From Streptococcus pneumoniae (lineage in GTDB: Bacteria > Bacillota > Bacilli > Lactobacillales > Streptococcaceae), in the NCBI RefSeq assembly GCF_001113365.1, contig NZ_CKYA01000002.1, forward strand, positions 62,001 through 126,000: a stretch of 64,000 bases of DNA. Direction: 5' to 3'. Positions 27,068 through 35,582 of this stretch are shown piece by piece (within the stretch, counting starts at the first letter, position 1; the number at the start of each line of letters is the position of its first letter). The position numbers and the translations under genes are program-made. The notes below the pieces were generated by a model that saw only the letters and a list, made by a program, of their open reading frames with translations, was not told the origin of the DNA and searched no databases.

Positions 27068-27219
27068 ATACTCAATGAAAATCAAAGAGCAAACTAGGAA
27101 ACTAGCCGCAGGTTGCTCAAAACACTGTTTTGAGGTTGTAGATAAGACTGACAAAGTCAGGAACACATATCTACGGCAAGGCGACGTTGACGCGGTTTGA
27201 AGAGATTTTCGAAGAGTAT
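27068..27219 (-). repeat. BOX element 1 (A-B-C type) in the pyrG leader
   Basis: The element is bounded by ATACTC...GAGTAT and contains the boxA core CTACGGCAAGGCGACGTTGA (27172-) and a boxB-like CTCAAAACACTGTTTTGAG hairpin. It lies between the attenuator and the pyrG start, so it is part of the full-length pyrG mRNA. Confidence 0.9.
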
Positions 27220-27329
27220 TTGTTGTGAATCTGGTGCAGTCGTTCCAGATTATTCTTACTTAGTAGGGTCTTGTTTTCTATGTCCCCTCGTAGTCAGCAA
27301 GACCTTGAGCATTTTAGAAAGAGGAATCT

Positions 27330-28937
27330 ATGTCTACGAAATATATTTTTGTAACTGGTGGTGTGGTATCGTCTATTGGGAAAGGGATTGTGGCAGCAAG
27401 TCTGGGCCGTCTCTTGAAAAATCGTGGTCTCAAAGTAACCATTCAAAAATTTGACCCTTATATCAATATCGATCCGGGAACTATGAGTCCTTACCAGCAC
27501 GGGGAAGTTTTTGTGACAGATGACGGAGCTGAGACAGATTTGGACTTGGGTCACTATGAACGCTTCATCGATATCAATCTCAACAAATATTCCAACGTGA
27601 CAACTGGTAAAATTTATAGTGAAGTTCTTCGTAAGGAACGCCGTGGAGAATACCTTGGGGCAACTGTTCAGGTTATTCCTCATATCACAGATGCTTTAAA
27701 AGAAAAAATAAAGCGTGCCGCTCTAACGACTGACTCTGATGTCATTATCACAGAGGTCGGTGGAACTGTTGGGGATATCGAGTCCTTGCCATTCCTAGAG
27801 GCCCTTCGTCAGATGAAGGCAGATGTGGGGGCGGATAATGTTATGTACATTCATACAACCTTACTTCCTTACCTCAAGGCTGCTGGTGAAATGAAGACCA
27901 AACCAACTCAACACTCTGTCAAGGAATTACGCGGTTTGGGAATCCAACCAAATATGTTGGTTATACGTACAGAAGAGCCAGCTGGTCAAGGAATTAAAAA
28001 CAAACTAGCCCAGTTCTGTGATGTGGCACCAGAAGCTGTTATCGAATCGTTGGATGTTGAACACCTTTACCAAATTCCATTAAACTTGCAGGCTCAAGGT
28101 ATGGACCAAATTGTTTGTGATCATTTGAAATTAGACGCACCAGCAGCGGATATGACAGAATGGTCAGCCATGGTGGACAAGGTCATGAATCTCAAGAAAC
28201 AAGTTAAAATTTCCCTTGTCGGTAAGTATGTTGAGTTGCAAGATGCCTACATCTCTGTGGTTGAAGCCTTGAAACACTCTGGTTATGCCAATGATGCAGA
28301 AGTTAAAATCAATTGGATCAATGCCAATGATGTGACAGCAGAGAATGTAGCAGAGCTCTTGTCTGATGCGGACGGAATCATCGTGCCAGGTGGTTTTGGT
28401 CAACGTGGTACTGAAGGGAAAATCCAAGCCATTCGCTATGCGCGTGAGAATGATGTTCCAATGTTGGGAGTCTGCTTGGGAATGCAGTTGACTTGTATCG
28501 AGTTTGCTCGTCACGTTTTGGGTCTTGAAGGTGCCAATTCTGCAGAACTTGCACCAGAAACAAAATACCCTATCATTGATATTATGCGTGATCAGATTGA
28601 TGTTGAGGATATGGGTGGAACCCTTCGCTTGGGACTTTATCCGTCTAAGTTGAAACGTGGTTCTAAGGCTGCGGCTGCTTATCACAATCAAGAAGTGGTG
28701 CAACGCCGTCACCGTCACCGTTATGAGTTTAACAACGCCTTCCGTGAGCAGTTTGAGGCAGCAGGCTTTGTCTTCTCAGGAGTTTCTCCAGATAATCGTT
28801 TGGTCGAAATCGTGGAAATTCCTGAAAATAAATTCTTTGTAGCGTGTCAGTATCACCCTGAACTGTCAAGCCGTCCGAATCGCCCAGAAGAACTCTATAC
28901 TGCCTTTGTCACTGCAGCAGTTGAGAATAGTAATTAG
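27330..28937 (+). CDS. pyrG: CTP synthase
   Basis: This enzyme aminates UTP to CTP using glutamine. It has 535 residues, the usual length. The N-terminal synthase domain begins KYIFVTGGVVSSIGKGI, with the ATP loop, and the C-terminal class I glutaminase has GVCLGMQ with the catalytic cysteine plus the final YHPE triad residues. AAGAGGAAT precedes ATG 27330. Regulation by CTP through the upstream attenuator is predicted. A terminator follows at 28947-28976. Confidence 0.97.
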   Translation: MSTKYIFVTGGVVSSIGKGIVAASLGRLLKNRGLKVTIQKFDPYINIDPGTMSPYQHGEVFVTDDGAETDLDLGHYERFIDINLNKYSNVTTGKIYSEVLRKERRGEYLGATVQVIPHITDALKEKIKRAALTTDSDVIITEVGGTVGDIESLPFLEALRQMKADVGADNVMYIHTTLLPYLKAAGEMKTKPTQHSVKELRGLGIQPNMLVIRTEEPAGQGIKNKLAQFCDVAPEAVIESLDVEHLYQIPLNLQAQGMDQIVCDHLKLDAPAADMTEWSAMVDKVMNLKKQVKISLVGKYVELQDAYISVVEALKHSGYANDAEVKINWINANDVTAENVAELLSDADGIIVPGGFGQRGTEGKIQAIRYARENDVPMLGVCLGMQLTCIEFARHVLGLEGANSAELAPETKYPIIDIMRDQIDVEDMGGTLRLGLYPSKLKRGSKAAAAYHNQEVVQRRHRHRYEFNNAFREQFEAAGFVFSGVSPDNRLVEIVEIPENKFFVACQYHPELSSRPNRPEELYTAFVTAAVENSN

Positions 28938-28946
28938 CTAAATCAG

Positions 28947-28976
28947 AACCTTTGAGAACAATCTCAGAGGTTTTTT
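28947..28976 (+). terminator. pyrG terminator
   Basis: An 11-bp stem AACCTTTGAGA/TCTCAGAGGTT (28947-28957 with 28962-28972, one G-U pair) is followed by six Ts. Confidence 0.92.
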
Positions 28977-29091
28977 GTATACGATGATATTGCAGTATAT
29001 CTGAGATGGGAGTCCTCTGTATGTACCTGCTACCCTTGAAATCAATAGCGACTCCCTCTTGCCCTGTGCTAGTGAATGGATTTATCAGTAT

Positions 29092-29190
29092 ATTGAAATA
29101 AAATCTGAACAAATTAAATTCGGAAAGCCAAATCAATTTATAGAAATATTTTAGCAGTCAAGGTGTACTGTTATAGATTCAATACACTAT
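29092..29190 (+). repeat. Dispersed repeat, copy 2 (partner at 1981-2077)
   Basis: This aligns with the reverse complement of 1981-2077, sharing AAATAAAATCTGAACAAAT and further blocks. The 28980-29260 spacer around it contains no supportable gene and may be the relic of a mobile element. Confidence 0.6.
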
Positions 29191-29267
29191 ACTTTTTTAA
29201 TTTAATCCACTATGTCTGCAGAATGCTCTTTCAGTTTCATTCATCCTAGTCTTGCTTAGGAAAAAGC

Positions 29268-29297
29268 AAAAAGCCATCCCATTCAGGATAGCTTTTT
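29268..29297 (-). terminator. nptA terminator
   Basis: AAAAAGCCATCC pairs with GGATAGCTTTTT (29268-29279 with 29286-29297, one mismatch). It can work in both directions and sits just past the nptA stop codon. Confidence 0.8.
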
Positions 29298-29302
29298 GGT
29301 TC

Positions 29303-30934
29303 TTAGATTTGTTCTGCAAAAACCTTTTCAGCAAGGTTCATAGCGTGGTCTGATACACGAGTGTAGTGTGAGATGATATCGATAAAGTTGACCCCAGCTT
29401 GTGTTGAACATTCGCCTTTGTTGAGGCGTTTGATGTGGGTTTTTCTGAGAACACGTTCTATCTTATTGATTGCTTCATGACGTTCTACAAGACTGCGTGC
29501 TTTTTCAATATCATTGTTTTCCACACTATACAGAGCATCTTTGATAAAGTCACTAGTTTGACGGTAAACTTCCTCTAATTCTTTCAAGGCGGCATCAGAA
29601 AATTCAACATTTTTACGTTGAAGATAGTCAGTCAGATTGAGTAGAGCCTCTGCGTGGTCTCCAATCCGTTCCAAATCACGGGAGGAATCAAGGATATTGG
29701 TGAGCACTTCGCTTTCTTTTTGACTGAGAGCTTCGCTTGAAAGGGCAATGAGATAACGTGTTAATTGCTCATCGATGGTGTTAATGGCTTCTTCGGTTTT
29801 ATGCCCTTTTTCAGCTACATTTTTATCCAAGTCAATGATATACTTATAGGAAAGGTCAAAGGCTTTAGCAGCGTAGTTTCCTAAGTGCAAGAGCTCTTTC
29901 TTAGCATTTCCGAGAGCGATAGATGGGGCTTGTTTGATGAAATGCTCATCAAGATATAAGGGTTCGTATTTGACAACCTCGTCCTCTCCAGGAATAATCT
30001 TGGTTACAAAGTAAGCCAGAGCTCCGATAAATGGAAATTGGACAATGGTGTTGGTAATATTAAAGGTTCCGTGAGCAAAGGCGATGGTCATTTCCGGTGC
30101 TAGATTTAGCGTAGATTCAAACCAATGAATCAGGGCTGTAAAAGGAACTAGAAAAATAACGCAGACGACTGTTCCGATAACGTTGAAGGCAACATGAGCT
30201 CCTGCTACCCGTTTAGCTGCAATATTAGCACCTAAAGAGGCAATGATGGCTGTAATGGTTGTCCCGATATTGTCACCAAATAGAACTGGCAAAGCTCCTT
30301 GCAGGTCAATGAGATTGCTGGCGTAGAGGTTTTGTAAAATCCCGATGGTAGCCGAGGAAGCTTGAATCAGTAAGGTCAAGCCGGTACCGACAAAGACACC
30401 CAAAACAGGATTTTTACTTAGCTCAATCATATAGTCCTTAAAGACCTGTAAATCCTTGAGTGGAGCCATTGCGCCGCTCATGAGATTGAGGGCAAAAAAG
30501 ATACCACCGACACCAAAGAGGATGCGTCCGATATTATTGACTGTACGATTTTTTGTAAAGAAGAGGCAGACAGCACCGATAAAGAGCATAGGCAGGGCAT
30601 AGTCACCTAGTTTAAACCCAATAAGAAAGGATGTGACTGTTGTCCCAATATTAGCCCCCATGACAATCCCGATAGCCTGACGTAAGGTTAGGAGACCGGC
30701 ACTGACCAGGCCGACTGTGATAACTGTTACACCAGAACTAGACTGAATTAGAGCAGTCATCCCAATACCAACCAGAACTCCAAAGAAAGGATTACTAGTA
30801 TATTTATCAATGTAAAAACGAAGGCGATCTCCAGCAGCTTGTTGCAAACCGTCTCCCATGGTCTTGATACTATATAAGAATAGTCCCAGACCACCTAAAA
30901 AGTGAAATAAAATTTCCTGCCAATTAATGGACAT
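29303..30934 (-). CDS. Na/Pi cotransporter family protein with PhoU-like domain
   Basis: This 543-residue protein takes up phosphate with sodium. The N-terminal half has the duplicated NptA repeats rich in GANIGTT and QSSS motifs (MGANIGTTVT, FGDNIGTTIT, ALIQSSSGVT, LIQASSAT). The C-terminal 200 residues form a helical PhoU-like domain (SRDLERIGDHAEALLNL, ISHYTRVSDHAMNLAE). The fusion links transport with phosphate sensing. It is transcribed alone, divergently from pgk. Motifs and length are normal for the family. Confidence 0.92.
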   Translation of the reverse strand: MSINWQEILFHFLGGLGLFLYSIKTMGDGLQQAAGDRLRFYIDKYTSNPFFGVLVGIGMTALIQSSSGVTVITVGLVSAGLLTLRQAIGIVMGANIGTTVTSFLIGFKLGDYALPMLFIGAVCLFFTKNRTVNNIGRILFGVGGIFFALNLMSGAMAPLKDLQVFKDYMIELSKNPVLGVFVGTGLTLLIQASSATIGILQNLYASNLIDLQGALPVLFGDNIGTTITAIIASLGANIAAKRVAGAHVAFNVIGTVVCVIFLVPFTALIHWFESTLNLAPEMTIAFAHGTFNITNTIVQFPFIGALAYFVTKIIPGEDEVVKYEPLYLDEHFIKQAPSIALGNAKKELLHLGNYAAKAFDLSYKYIIDLDKNVAEKGHKTEEAINTIDEQLTRYLIALSSEALSQKESEVLTNILDSSRDLERIGDHAEALLNLTDYLQRKNVEFSDAALKELEEVYRQTSDFIKDALYSVENNDIEKARSLVERHEAINKIERVLRKTHIKRLNKGECSTQAGVNFIDIISHYTRVSDHAMNLAEKVFAEQI

Positions 30935-31128
30935 TTCTTTTTCCTCCGAAAAATAATAACGGAATATCTCCTATTCTATTTTAAAGGATAAAAGTAAATC
31001 TAACAAGTGTTAAGCTAAGATTTTAGAAAGAAAATTCGTGAGAAAAAGTAAAAATAATAGACTCTAGCATGGCATGAAGATTAAATATCGAAAAATCTTG
31101 TGAAATCTTTCCTTATATTTCCAAAGTG

Positions 31129-31137
31129 TGATATAAT
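31129..31137 (+). promoter_or_regulatory. pgk promoter, extended -10
   Basis: TGATATAAT is an extended -10 sequence (TGN-TATAAT) 37 bases before the pgk start; no good -35 box accompanies it. Confidence 0.6.
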
Positions 31138-31173
31138 AGTTTCGAATAAAATAAATAAAGGGGTTTTTGTAAC

Positions 31174-32370
31174 ATGGCAAAACTTACTGTTAAAGACGTT
31201 GACTTGAAAGGTAAAAAAGTCCTCGTTCGTGTTGACTTCAACGTACCATTGAAAGATGGCGTAATCACTAACGACAACCGTATCACAGCAGCTCTTCCAA
31301 CTATTAAGTACATCATCGAACAAGGTGGACGTGCAATTCTTTTCTCTCACCTTGGACGTGTAAAAGAAGAAGCTGATAAAGCTGGTAAATCACTTGCTCC
31401 TGTAGCAGCTGACTTGGCAGCAAAATTGGGTCAAGACGTTGTTTTCCCAGGTGTAACTCGTGGTGCTGAATTGGAAGCAGCTATCAACGCTCTTGAAGAT
31501 GGACAAGTTCTTTTGGTTGAAAACACTCGTTACGAAGATGTTGACGGCAAAAAAGAATCTAAAAACGATCCTGAACTTGGTAAATACTGGGCATCACTTG
31601 GAGATGGTATCTTCGTAAACGATGCATTCGGTACAGCACACCGTGCACACGCATCTAACGTTGGTATCTCAGCAAACGTTGAAAAAGCAGTTGCTGGTTT
31701 CCTTCTTGAAAACGAAATTGCCTACATCCAAGAAGCAGTTGAAACTCCAGAACGTCCATTCGTAGCGATCCTTGGTGGTTCAAAAGTTTCAGACAAGATC
31801 GGTGTTATCGAAAACTTGCTTGAAAAAGCTGATAAAGTCCTTATCGGTGGTGGTATGACTTACACATTCTACAAAGCACAAGGTATCGAAATCGGTAACT
31901 CACTTGTAGAAGAAGACAAATTGGATGTTGCGAAAGCTCTTCTTGAAAAAGCAAACGGTAAATTGATCTTGCCAGTTGACTCAAAAGAAGCTAACTCATT
32001 TGCTGGCTACACTGAAGTGCGTGACACTGAAGGTGAAGCAGTTTCTGAAGGCTTCCTTGGTCTTGACATCGGTCCAAAATCTATCGCCAAATTTGACGAA
32101 GCTTTGACTGGTGCCAAAACAGTTGTATGGAATGGACCTATGGGTGTATTTGAAAACCCAGACTTCCAAGCTGGTACAATCGGTGTGATGGACGCTATCG
32201 TGAAACAACCAGGCGTTAAATCAATCATCGGTGGTGGTGACTCAGCTGCCGCAGCGATCAACCTTGGCCGTGCAGACAAGTTCTCATGGATCTCTACTGG
32301 TGGTGGAGCATCAATGGAACTTCTTGAAGGTAAAGTATTGCCAGGTTTGGCTGCACTTACAGAAAAATAA
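31174..32370 (+). CDS. pgk: Phosphoglycerate kinase
   Basis: This glycolytic enzyme transfers phosphate from 1,3-bisphosphoglycerate to ADP. The 398 residues include the N-terminal RVDFNVPLKDG signature, SHLGR, the hinge, and the C-terminal nucleotide site with GGGDSAAA and WISTGGGASMELLEG. Codon bias is extreme, as for pflB and dnaK. A sequence-diverged duplicate of its last 24 codons lies just downstream. Confidence 0.98.
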   Translation: MAKLTVKDVDLKGKKVLVRVDFNVPLKDGVITNDNRITAALPTIKYIIEQGGRAILFSHLGRVKEEADKAGKSLAPVAADLAAKLGQDVVFPGVTRGAELEAAINALEDGQVLLVENTRYEDVDGKKESKNDPELGKYWASLGDGIFVNDAFGTAHRAHASNVGISANVEKAVAGFLLENEIAYIQEAVETPERPFVAILGGSKVSDKIGVIENLLEKADKVLIGGGMTYTFYKAQGIEIGNSLVEEDKLDVAKALLEKANGKLILPVDSKEANSFAGYTEVRDTEGEAVSEGFLGLDIGPKSIAKFDEALTGAKTVVWNGPMGVFENPDFQAGTIGVMDAIVKQPGVKSIIGGGDSAAAAINLGRADKFSWISTGGGASMELLEGKVLPGLAALTEK

Positions 32371-32434
32371 TTTCAGCCCGTTAGTCTCTACAAAATCCTG
32401 ATTTTGTAGAAAAAGGAACAAAACTGAAACGTTA

Positions 32435-32463
32435 ACAAAAAGGTGGCTATGTCACCTTTTTGT
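32435..32463 (+). terminator. pgk terminator
   Basis: CAAAAAGGTG (32436-32445) pairs with CACCTTTTTG (32453-32462) across a 7-base loop; the 3' arm supplies the T run. Confidence 0.85.
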
Positions 32464-32486
32464 GTTAGTGGAGGTATTTGTGACGC

Positions 32487-32663
32487 GGTGGTGGAGCATC
32501 AATGGAGCTTCTTGAAGGTAATACTCTTCGAAAATCTCTTCAAACCACGTCAACGTCGCCTTGTCATACTCAAGTACAGCCTGCGGCTAGTTTCCTAGTT
32601 TGCTCTTTGATTTTCATTGAGTATAAAGTGCTTCCAGGATTTGCAGCCTTGACAGAAAAATAA
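32487..32663 (+). pseudogene. Duplicated pgk 3' end interrupted by a BOX element
   Basis: Bases 32487-32520 repeat GGGASMELLEG of pgk with one change, and 32626-32663 repeat the rest through ALTEK-stop with several mostly synonymous changes. The two halves are separated by a BOX element at 32521-32624. Removing 32521-32625 restores the pgk frame and leaves one TA, so the insertion duplicated a TA target (32519-32520 and 32624-32625). It is not translated as a protein. Confidence 0.85.
32521..32624 (+). repeat. BOX element 2 (A-C type)
   Basis: This ATACTC...GAGTAT element has the boxA region AACCACGTCAACGTCGCCTT and the boxC region GCCTGCGGCTAG, without boxB. It is inserted in the duplicated pgk tail. 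Confidence 0.9.
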
Positions 32664-32682
32664 GATTTTATAAACAAATCAA

Positions 32683-32722
32683 AGAAGAGAGGGATGAAAG
32701 TTCCTCTTTTCTTTTGCTTAAA
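32683..32722 (+). terminator. Second terminator downstream of pgk
   Basis: AAAGAAGAGAGGGA can pair with TTCCTCTTTTCTTT with two mismatches. It probably travelled with the duplicated pgk end. Confidence 0.55.
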
Positions 32723-32798
32723 ATAAAAACGCTTCCTCTCAACTATTCCTCATAAAATCATCCATTTTATGATAAAATGGAAATAGAAAGTTGAGATT

Positions 32799-33326
32799 AT
32801 GAGTTATTTTAAAAAATATAAATTCGATAAATCCCAGTTCAAACTTGGTATGCGAACCTTTAAAACAGGTATTGCTGTTTTTCTAGTTCTCTTGATTTTT
32901 GGCTTTTTTGGTTGGAAAGGTCTTCAAATCGGTGCTTTGACAGCTGTTTTTAGCCTGAGGGAGAGTTTTGATAAGAGTGTTCATTTTGGGACTTCGCGTA
33001 TTCTTGGAAATAGTATCGGTGGCCTCTATGCCCTGGTCTTCTTCCTAATAAATAGTTTTTTCCACGAATCCTTTTGGGTGACCTTGGTAGTTGTTCCAAT
33101 CTGCACCATGTTAACCATTATGACAAATGTAGCCATGAATAACAAAGCAGGGGTTATTGGTGGTGTAGCGGCTATGTTAATCATTACCCTATCGATTCCG
33201 AGTGGTGAAACGATTTTGTACGTGTTTGCGCGTGTATCAGAAACGTTCATGGGAGTTTTTGTCGCAATTCTCGTAAATTACGATATTGATCGTATTCGGC
33301 TCTTTTTAGAGAAAAAAGAAAAATAA
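32799..33326 (+). CDS. FUSC/aromatic-acid-exporter-like membrane protein
   Basis: The 175-residue product has four to six hydrophobic helices and the family motif RTFKTGIAVFLVLLIFGFFG at the start, followed by LRESFDKSVHFGTSRILGNSIGG, a pattern of small DUF939/ArAE-type transporters. Such proteins are thought to export organic acids, but the function here is unproven. It is a single gene between pgk and glnR. The GlnR operator of the next operon begins at its stop codon. Confidence 0.75.
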   Translation: MSYFKKYKFDKSQFKLGMRTFKTGIAVFLVLLIFGFFGWKGLQIGALTAVFSLRESFDKSVHFGTSRILGNSIGGLYALVFFLINSFFHESFWVTLVVVPICTMLTIMTNVAMNNKAGVIGGVAAMLIITLSIPSGETILYVFARVSETFMGVFVAILVNYDIDRIRLFLEKKEK

Positions 33327-33379
33327 TGTTACATTTTATAACATTATCAATTGACGTTTGTCTTTTTTTAGACTATAAT
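33327..33379 (+). promoter_or_regulatory. glnRA promoter and GlnR operator
   Basis: TGTTACATTTTATAACA (33327-33343) is an exact GlnR/TnrA site (TGTNA-N7-TNACA). TTGACG (33351-33356), a 17-base spacer and TATAAT (33374-33379) form the promoter. The operator overlaps the upstream gene's stop and lies about 50 bases before the transcription start, consistent with autorepression by GlnR in nitrogen excess. Confidence 0.88.
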
Positions 33380-33402
33380 AGACAGAAAGAAGGAAATTGT
33401 AA

Positions 33403-33759
33403 ATGAAGGAAAAAGAATTTCGCCGAAATATGGCTGTTTTTCCTATCGGCAGTGTTATGAAGTTGACCGATCTATCGGCGCGTCAGATTCGTTATTATGA
33501 AGATCAAGAGTTGATTAAGCCTGATCGAAACGAAGGGAACCGTCGCATGTATTCCTTGAATGACATGGATCGTCTGCTTGAAATCAAAGATTATATCTCT
33601 GAAGGTTATAATATCGCTGCCATTAAGAAAAAATATGCTGAACGTGAAGCGAAATCCAAGAAAGCGGTGAGTCAGACTGAGGTGCGTCGTGCACTTCACA
33701 ATGAACTCCTCCAACAGGGGCGCTTTGCTTCAGTACGGTCACCTTTTGGTCGCGGTTAG
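33403..33759 (+). CDS. glnR: Nitrogen-responsive repressor GlnR, MerR family
   Basis: This 118-residue MerR-type winged-helix protein represses glutamine and ammonium genes when feedback-inhibited glutamine synthetase binds its C-terminal tail. The DNA-binding segment LTDLSARQIRYYEDQELIKPDR (about residues 22-43) is typical, and the short C-terminal tail ends near RFASVRSPFGRG. It lies 36 bases before glnA and shares its promoter. Confidence 0.95.
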   Translation: MKEKEFRRNMAVFPIGSVMKLTDLSARQIRYYEDQELIKPDRNEGNRRMYSLNDMDRLLEIKDYISEGYNIAAIKKKYAEREAKSKKAVSQTEVRRALHNELLQQGRFASVRSPFGRG

Positions 33760-33795
33760 GCAACCGCAAGTAGTCATACATTAAGGAGAAAACTC

Positions 33796-35142
33796 ATGCC
33801 AATCACAGCTGCAGATATTCGTCGTGAAGTTGAGGAAAAAAATGTTACCTTTATCCGTCTCATGTTCTCAGATATTTTGGGAACCATGAAAAACGTCGAA
33901 ATTCCTGCTACAGATGAACAGTTAGATAAAGTCTTGTCAAACAAGGCTATGTTTGATGGATCTTCTATCGAAGGTTTTGTACGTATCAATGAGTCGGATA
34001 TGTACTTGTACCCAGACTTGGATACATGGACAGTCTTCCCATGGGGAGATGAAAATGGAAGTGTTGCAGGTTTGATCTGTGATGTCTATACAACAGAAGG
34101 TGAATCATTTGCAGGAGACCCTCGTGGCAATTTGAAGCGTGCTCTTCGTCACATGGAAGAAGTAGGATTCAAATCCTTCAACCTTGGTCCAGAGCCAGAA
34201 TTCTTCCTATTTAAGTTGGATGAAAATGGAGATCCAACGCTCGAAGTGAATGACAAGGGTGGCTACTTTGATTTGGCGCCTACTGACCTTGCGGACAATA
34301 CACGTCGTGAGATTGTGAATGTCTTGACCAAAATGGGATTTGAAGTAGAAGCGAGTCACCACGAGGTTGCGGTTGGACAACACGAGATTGACTTCAAGTA
34401 CGATGAAGTTCTCCGTGCTTGTGATAAGATTCAAATCTTTAAACTTGTTGTTAAAACCATTGCTCGCAAACACGGACTTTACGCAACCTTTATGGCCAAA
34501 CCAAAATTTGGTATTGCTGGATCAGGTATGCACTGTAATATGTCCTTGTTTGATGCAGAAGGAAATAATGCCTTCTTTGATCCAAATGATCCAAAAGGAA
34601 TGCAGTTGTCAGAAACGGCCTACCATTTCCTTGGTGGTTTGATTAAGCATGCCTACAACTACACTGCCATCATGAACCCAACGGTTAACTCATACAAACG
34701 TTTGGTTCCAGGTTATGAAGCGCCTGTTTACATTGCTTGGGCTGGCCGTAACCGTTCGCCACTTGTGCGCGTGCCTGCTTCACGTGGTATGGGAACTCGT
34801 CTTGAGTTGCGTTCAGTAGACCCAATGGCAAACCCATATATCGCTATGGCAGTTCTTTTGGAAGTTGGTTTGCATGGTATTGAGAATAAAATCGAAGCAC
34901 CAGCTCCTATCGAAGAAAATATCTATATCATGACAGCAGAAGAGCGCAAGGAAGCTGGGATTACAGACCTTCCGTCAACCCTTCACAACGCTTTGAAAGC
35001 TTTGACAGAAGATGAAGTTGTCAGAGCGGCTCTTGGAGAACATATCTATACTAGTTTCCTTGAAGCCAAACGAATCGAATGGGCAAGTTATGCAACCTTC
35101 GTTTCACAATGGGAAATTGATAATTATTTAGACCTTTACTAA
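33796..35142 (+). CDS. glnA: Glutamine synthetase, type I
   Basis: This enzyme makes glutamine from glutamate, ammonium and ATP, and in Firmicutes also signals nitrogen status to GlnR. The 448-residue GSI-alpha form lacks the adenylylation loop. Signatures present are FDGSSIEGF, GPEPEFFLFK, HHEVAVGQHEIDF and RNRSPLVRVPASRG. AAGGAG precedes ATG 33796, and a hairpin terminator follows. Confidence 0.97.
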   Translation: MPITAADIRREVEEKNVTFIRLMFSDILGTMKNVEIPATDEQLDKVLSNKAMFDGSSIEGFVRINESDMYLYPDLDTWTVFPWGDENGSVAGLICDVYTTEGESFAGDPRGNLKRALRHMEEVGFKSFNLGPEPEFFLFKLDENGDPTLEVNDKGGYFDLAPTDLADNTRREIVNVLTKMGFEVEASHHEVAVGQHEIDFKYDEVLRACDKIQIFKLVVKTIARKHGLYATFMAKPKFGIAGSGMHCNMSLFDAEGNNAFFDPNDPKGMQLSETAYHFLGGLIKHAYNYTAIMNPTVNSYKRLVPGYEAPVYIAWAGRNRSPLVRVPASRGMGTRLELRSVDPMANPYIAMAVLLEVGLHGIENKIEAPAPIEENIYIMTAEERKEAGITDLPSTLHNALKALTEDEVVRAALGEHIYTSFLEAKRIEWASYATFVSQWEIDNYLDLY

Positions 35143-35158
35143 TACTAATATAGAAGAA

Positions 35159-35183
35159 AGATTGCCTGAGGGCGGTCTTTTTT
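35159..35183 (+). terminator. glnA terminator
   Basis: AGATTGCC (35159-35166) pairs with GGCGGTCT (35171-35178, two G-U pairs), followed by a T run. Confidence 0.8.
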
Positions 35184-35192
35184 CTTGTGTTT

Positions 35193-35236
35193 TATATCGA
35201 GGTGTGATATATTTTATATAACGAAGTGCGATATAT
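35193..35236 (+). promoter_or_regulatory. Tandem operator-like repeats before the PadR gene
   Basis: Two 20-bp direct repeats, TATATCGAGGTGTGATATAT (35193-35212) and TATAACGAAGTGCGATATAT (35217-35236), start 24 bases apart and cover the likely promoter of the PadR-DUF2812 operon. They are probably the autoregulatory site of the PadR protein. Confidence 0.6.
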
Positions 35237-35261
35237 CGAACTGGATAGGAGGTGGCTATAA

Positions 35262-35582
35262 ATGGAATTAACGGATAAGATTCGTCGAGTTTATCTTCCG
35301 ATGACGGAAACGGGCTTTTATATCTTGTTCTGTCTGCAAAAGGAAGGTCATGGTTATAGTATTACGCAAAAGGTCAAGGAGATGACAGATTCGCAAGTTT
35401 CGATTAGTCCTGGGACTATGTATGGAACTTTGTCAAAGATGGAAAAGGATGGTTTGATTTCCTTTGTCCGCGAAGAGGAAAAACGGAAAATCTATCAGAT
35501 AACAGACTTGGGACGAAAAGTCTTAGATATTGAATTGAAGCGTATTGAACGGCTCTATAGAAACAGTCGGGAGGAAGGATGA
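35262..35582 (+). CDS. PadR-family transcriptional regulator
   Basis: This 106-residue winged-helix repressor has the PadR motif set: ILFCLQKEGHGYSITQKVKEM, then SPGTMYGTLSKMEKDGLI and a beta-wing EEEKRKIYQIT. AGGAGGTGG precedes ATG 35262. It overlaps the start region of the next gene and heads a three-gene operon with two DUF2812 membrane proteins, a common PadR partnership. It likely represses its own operon until a ligand, perhaps a membrane-active compound, releases it. Confidence 0.9.
   Translation: MELTDKIRRVYLPMTETGFYILFCLQKEGHGYSITQKVKEMTDSQVSISPGTMYGTLSKMEKDGLISFVREEEKRKIYQITDLGRKVLDIELKRIERLYRNSREEG

Noticed and set aside
28164..28718. 184-codon frame opposite pyrG
   Set aside because: It is an antisense shadow of a well-conserved gene with strong codon bias; no promoter or ribosome site.
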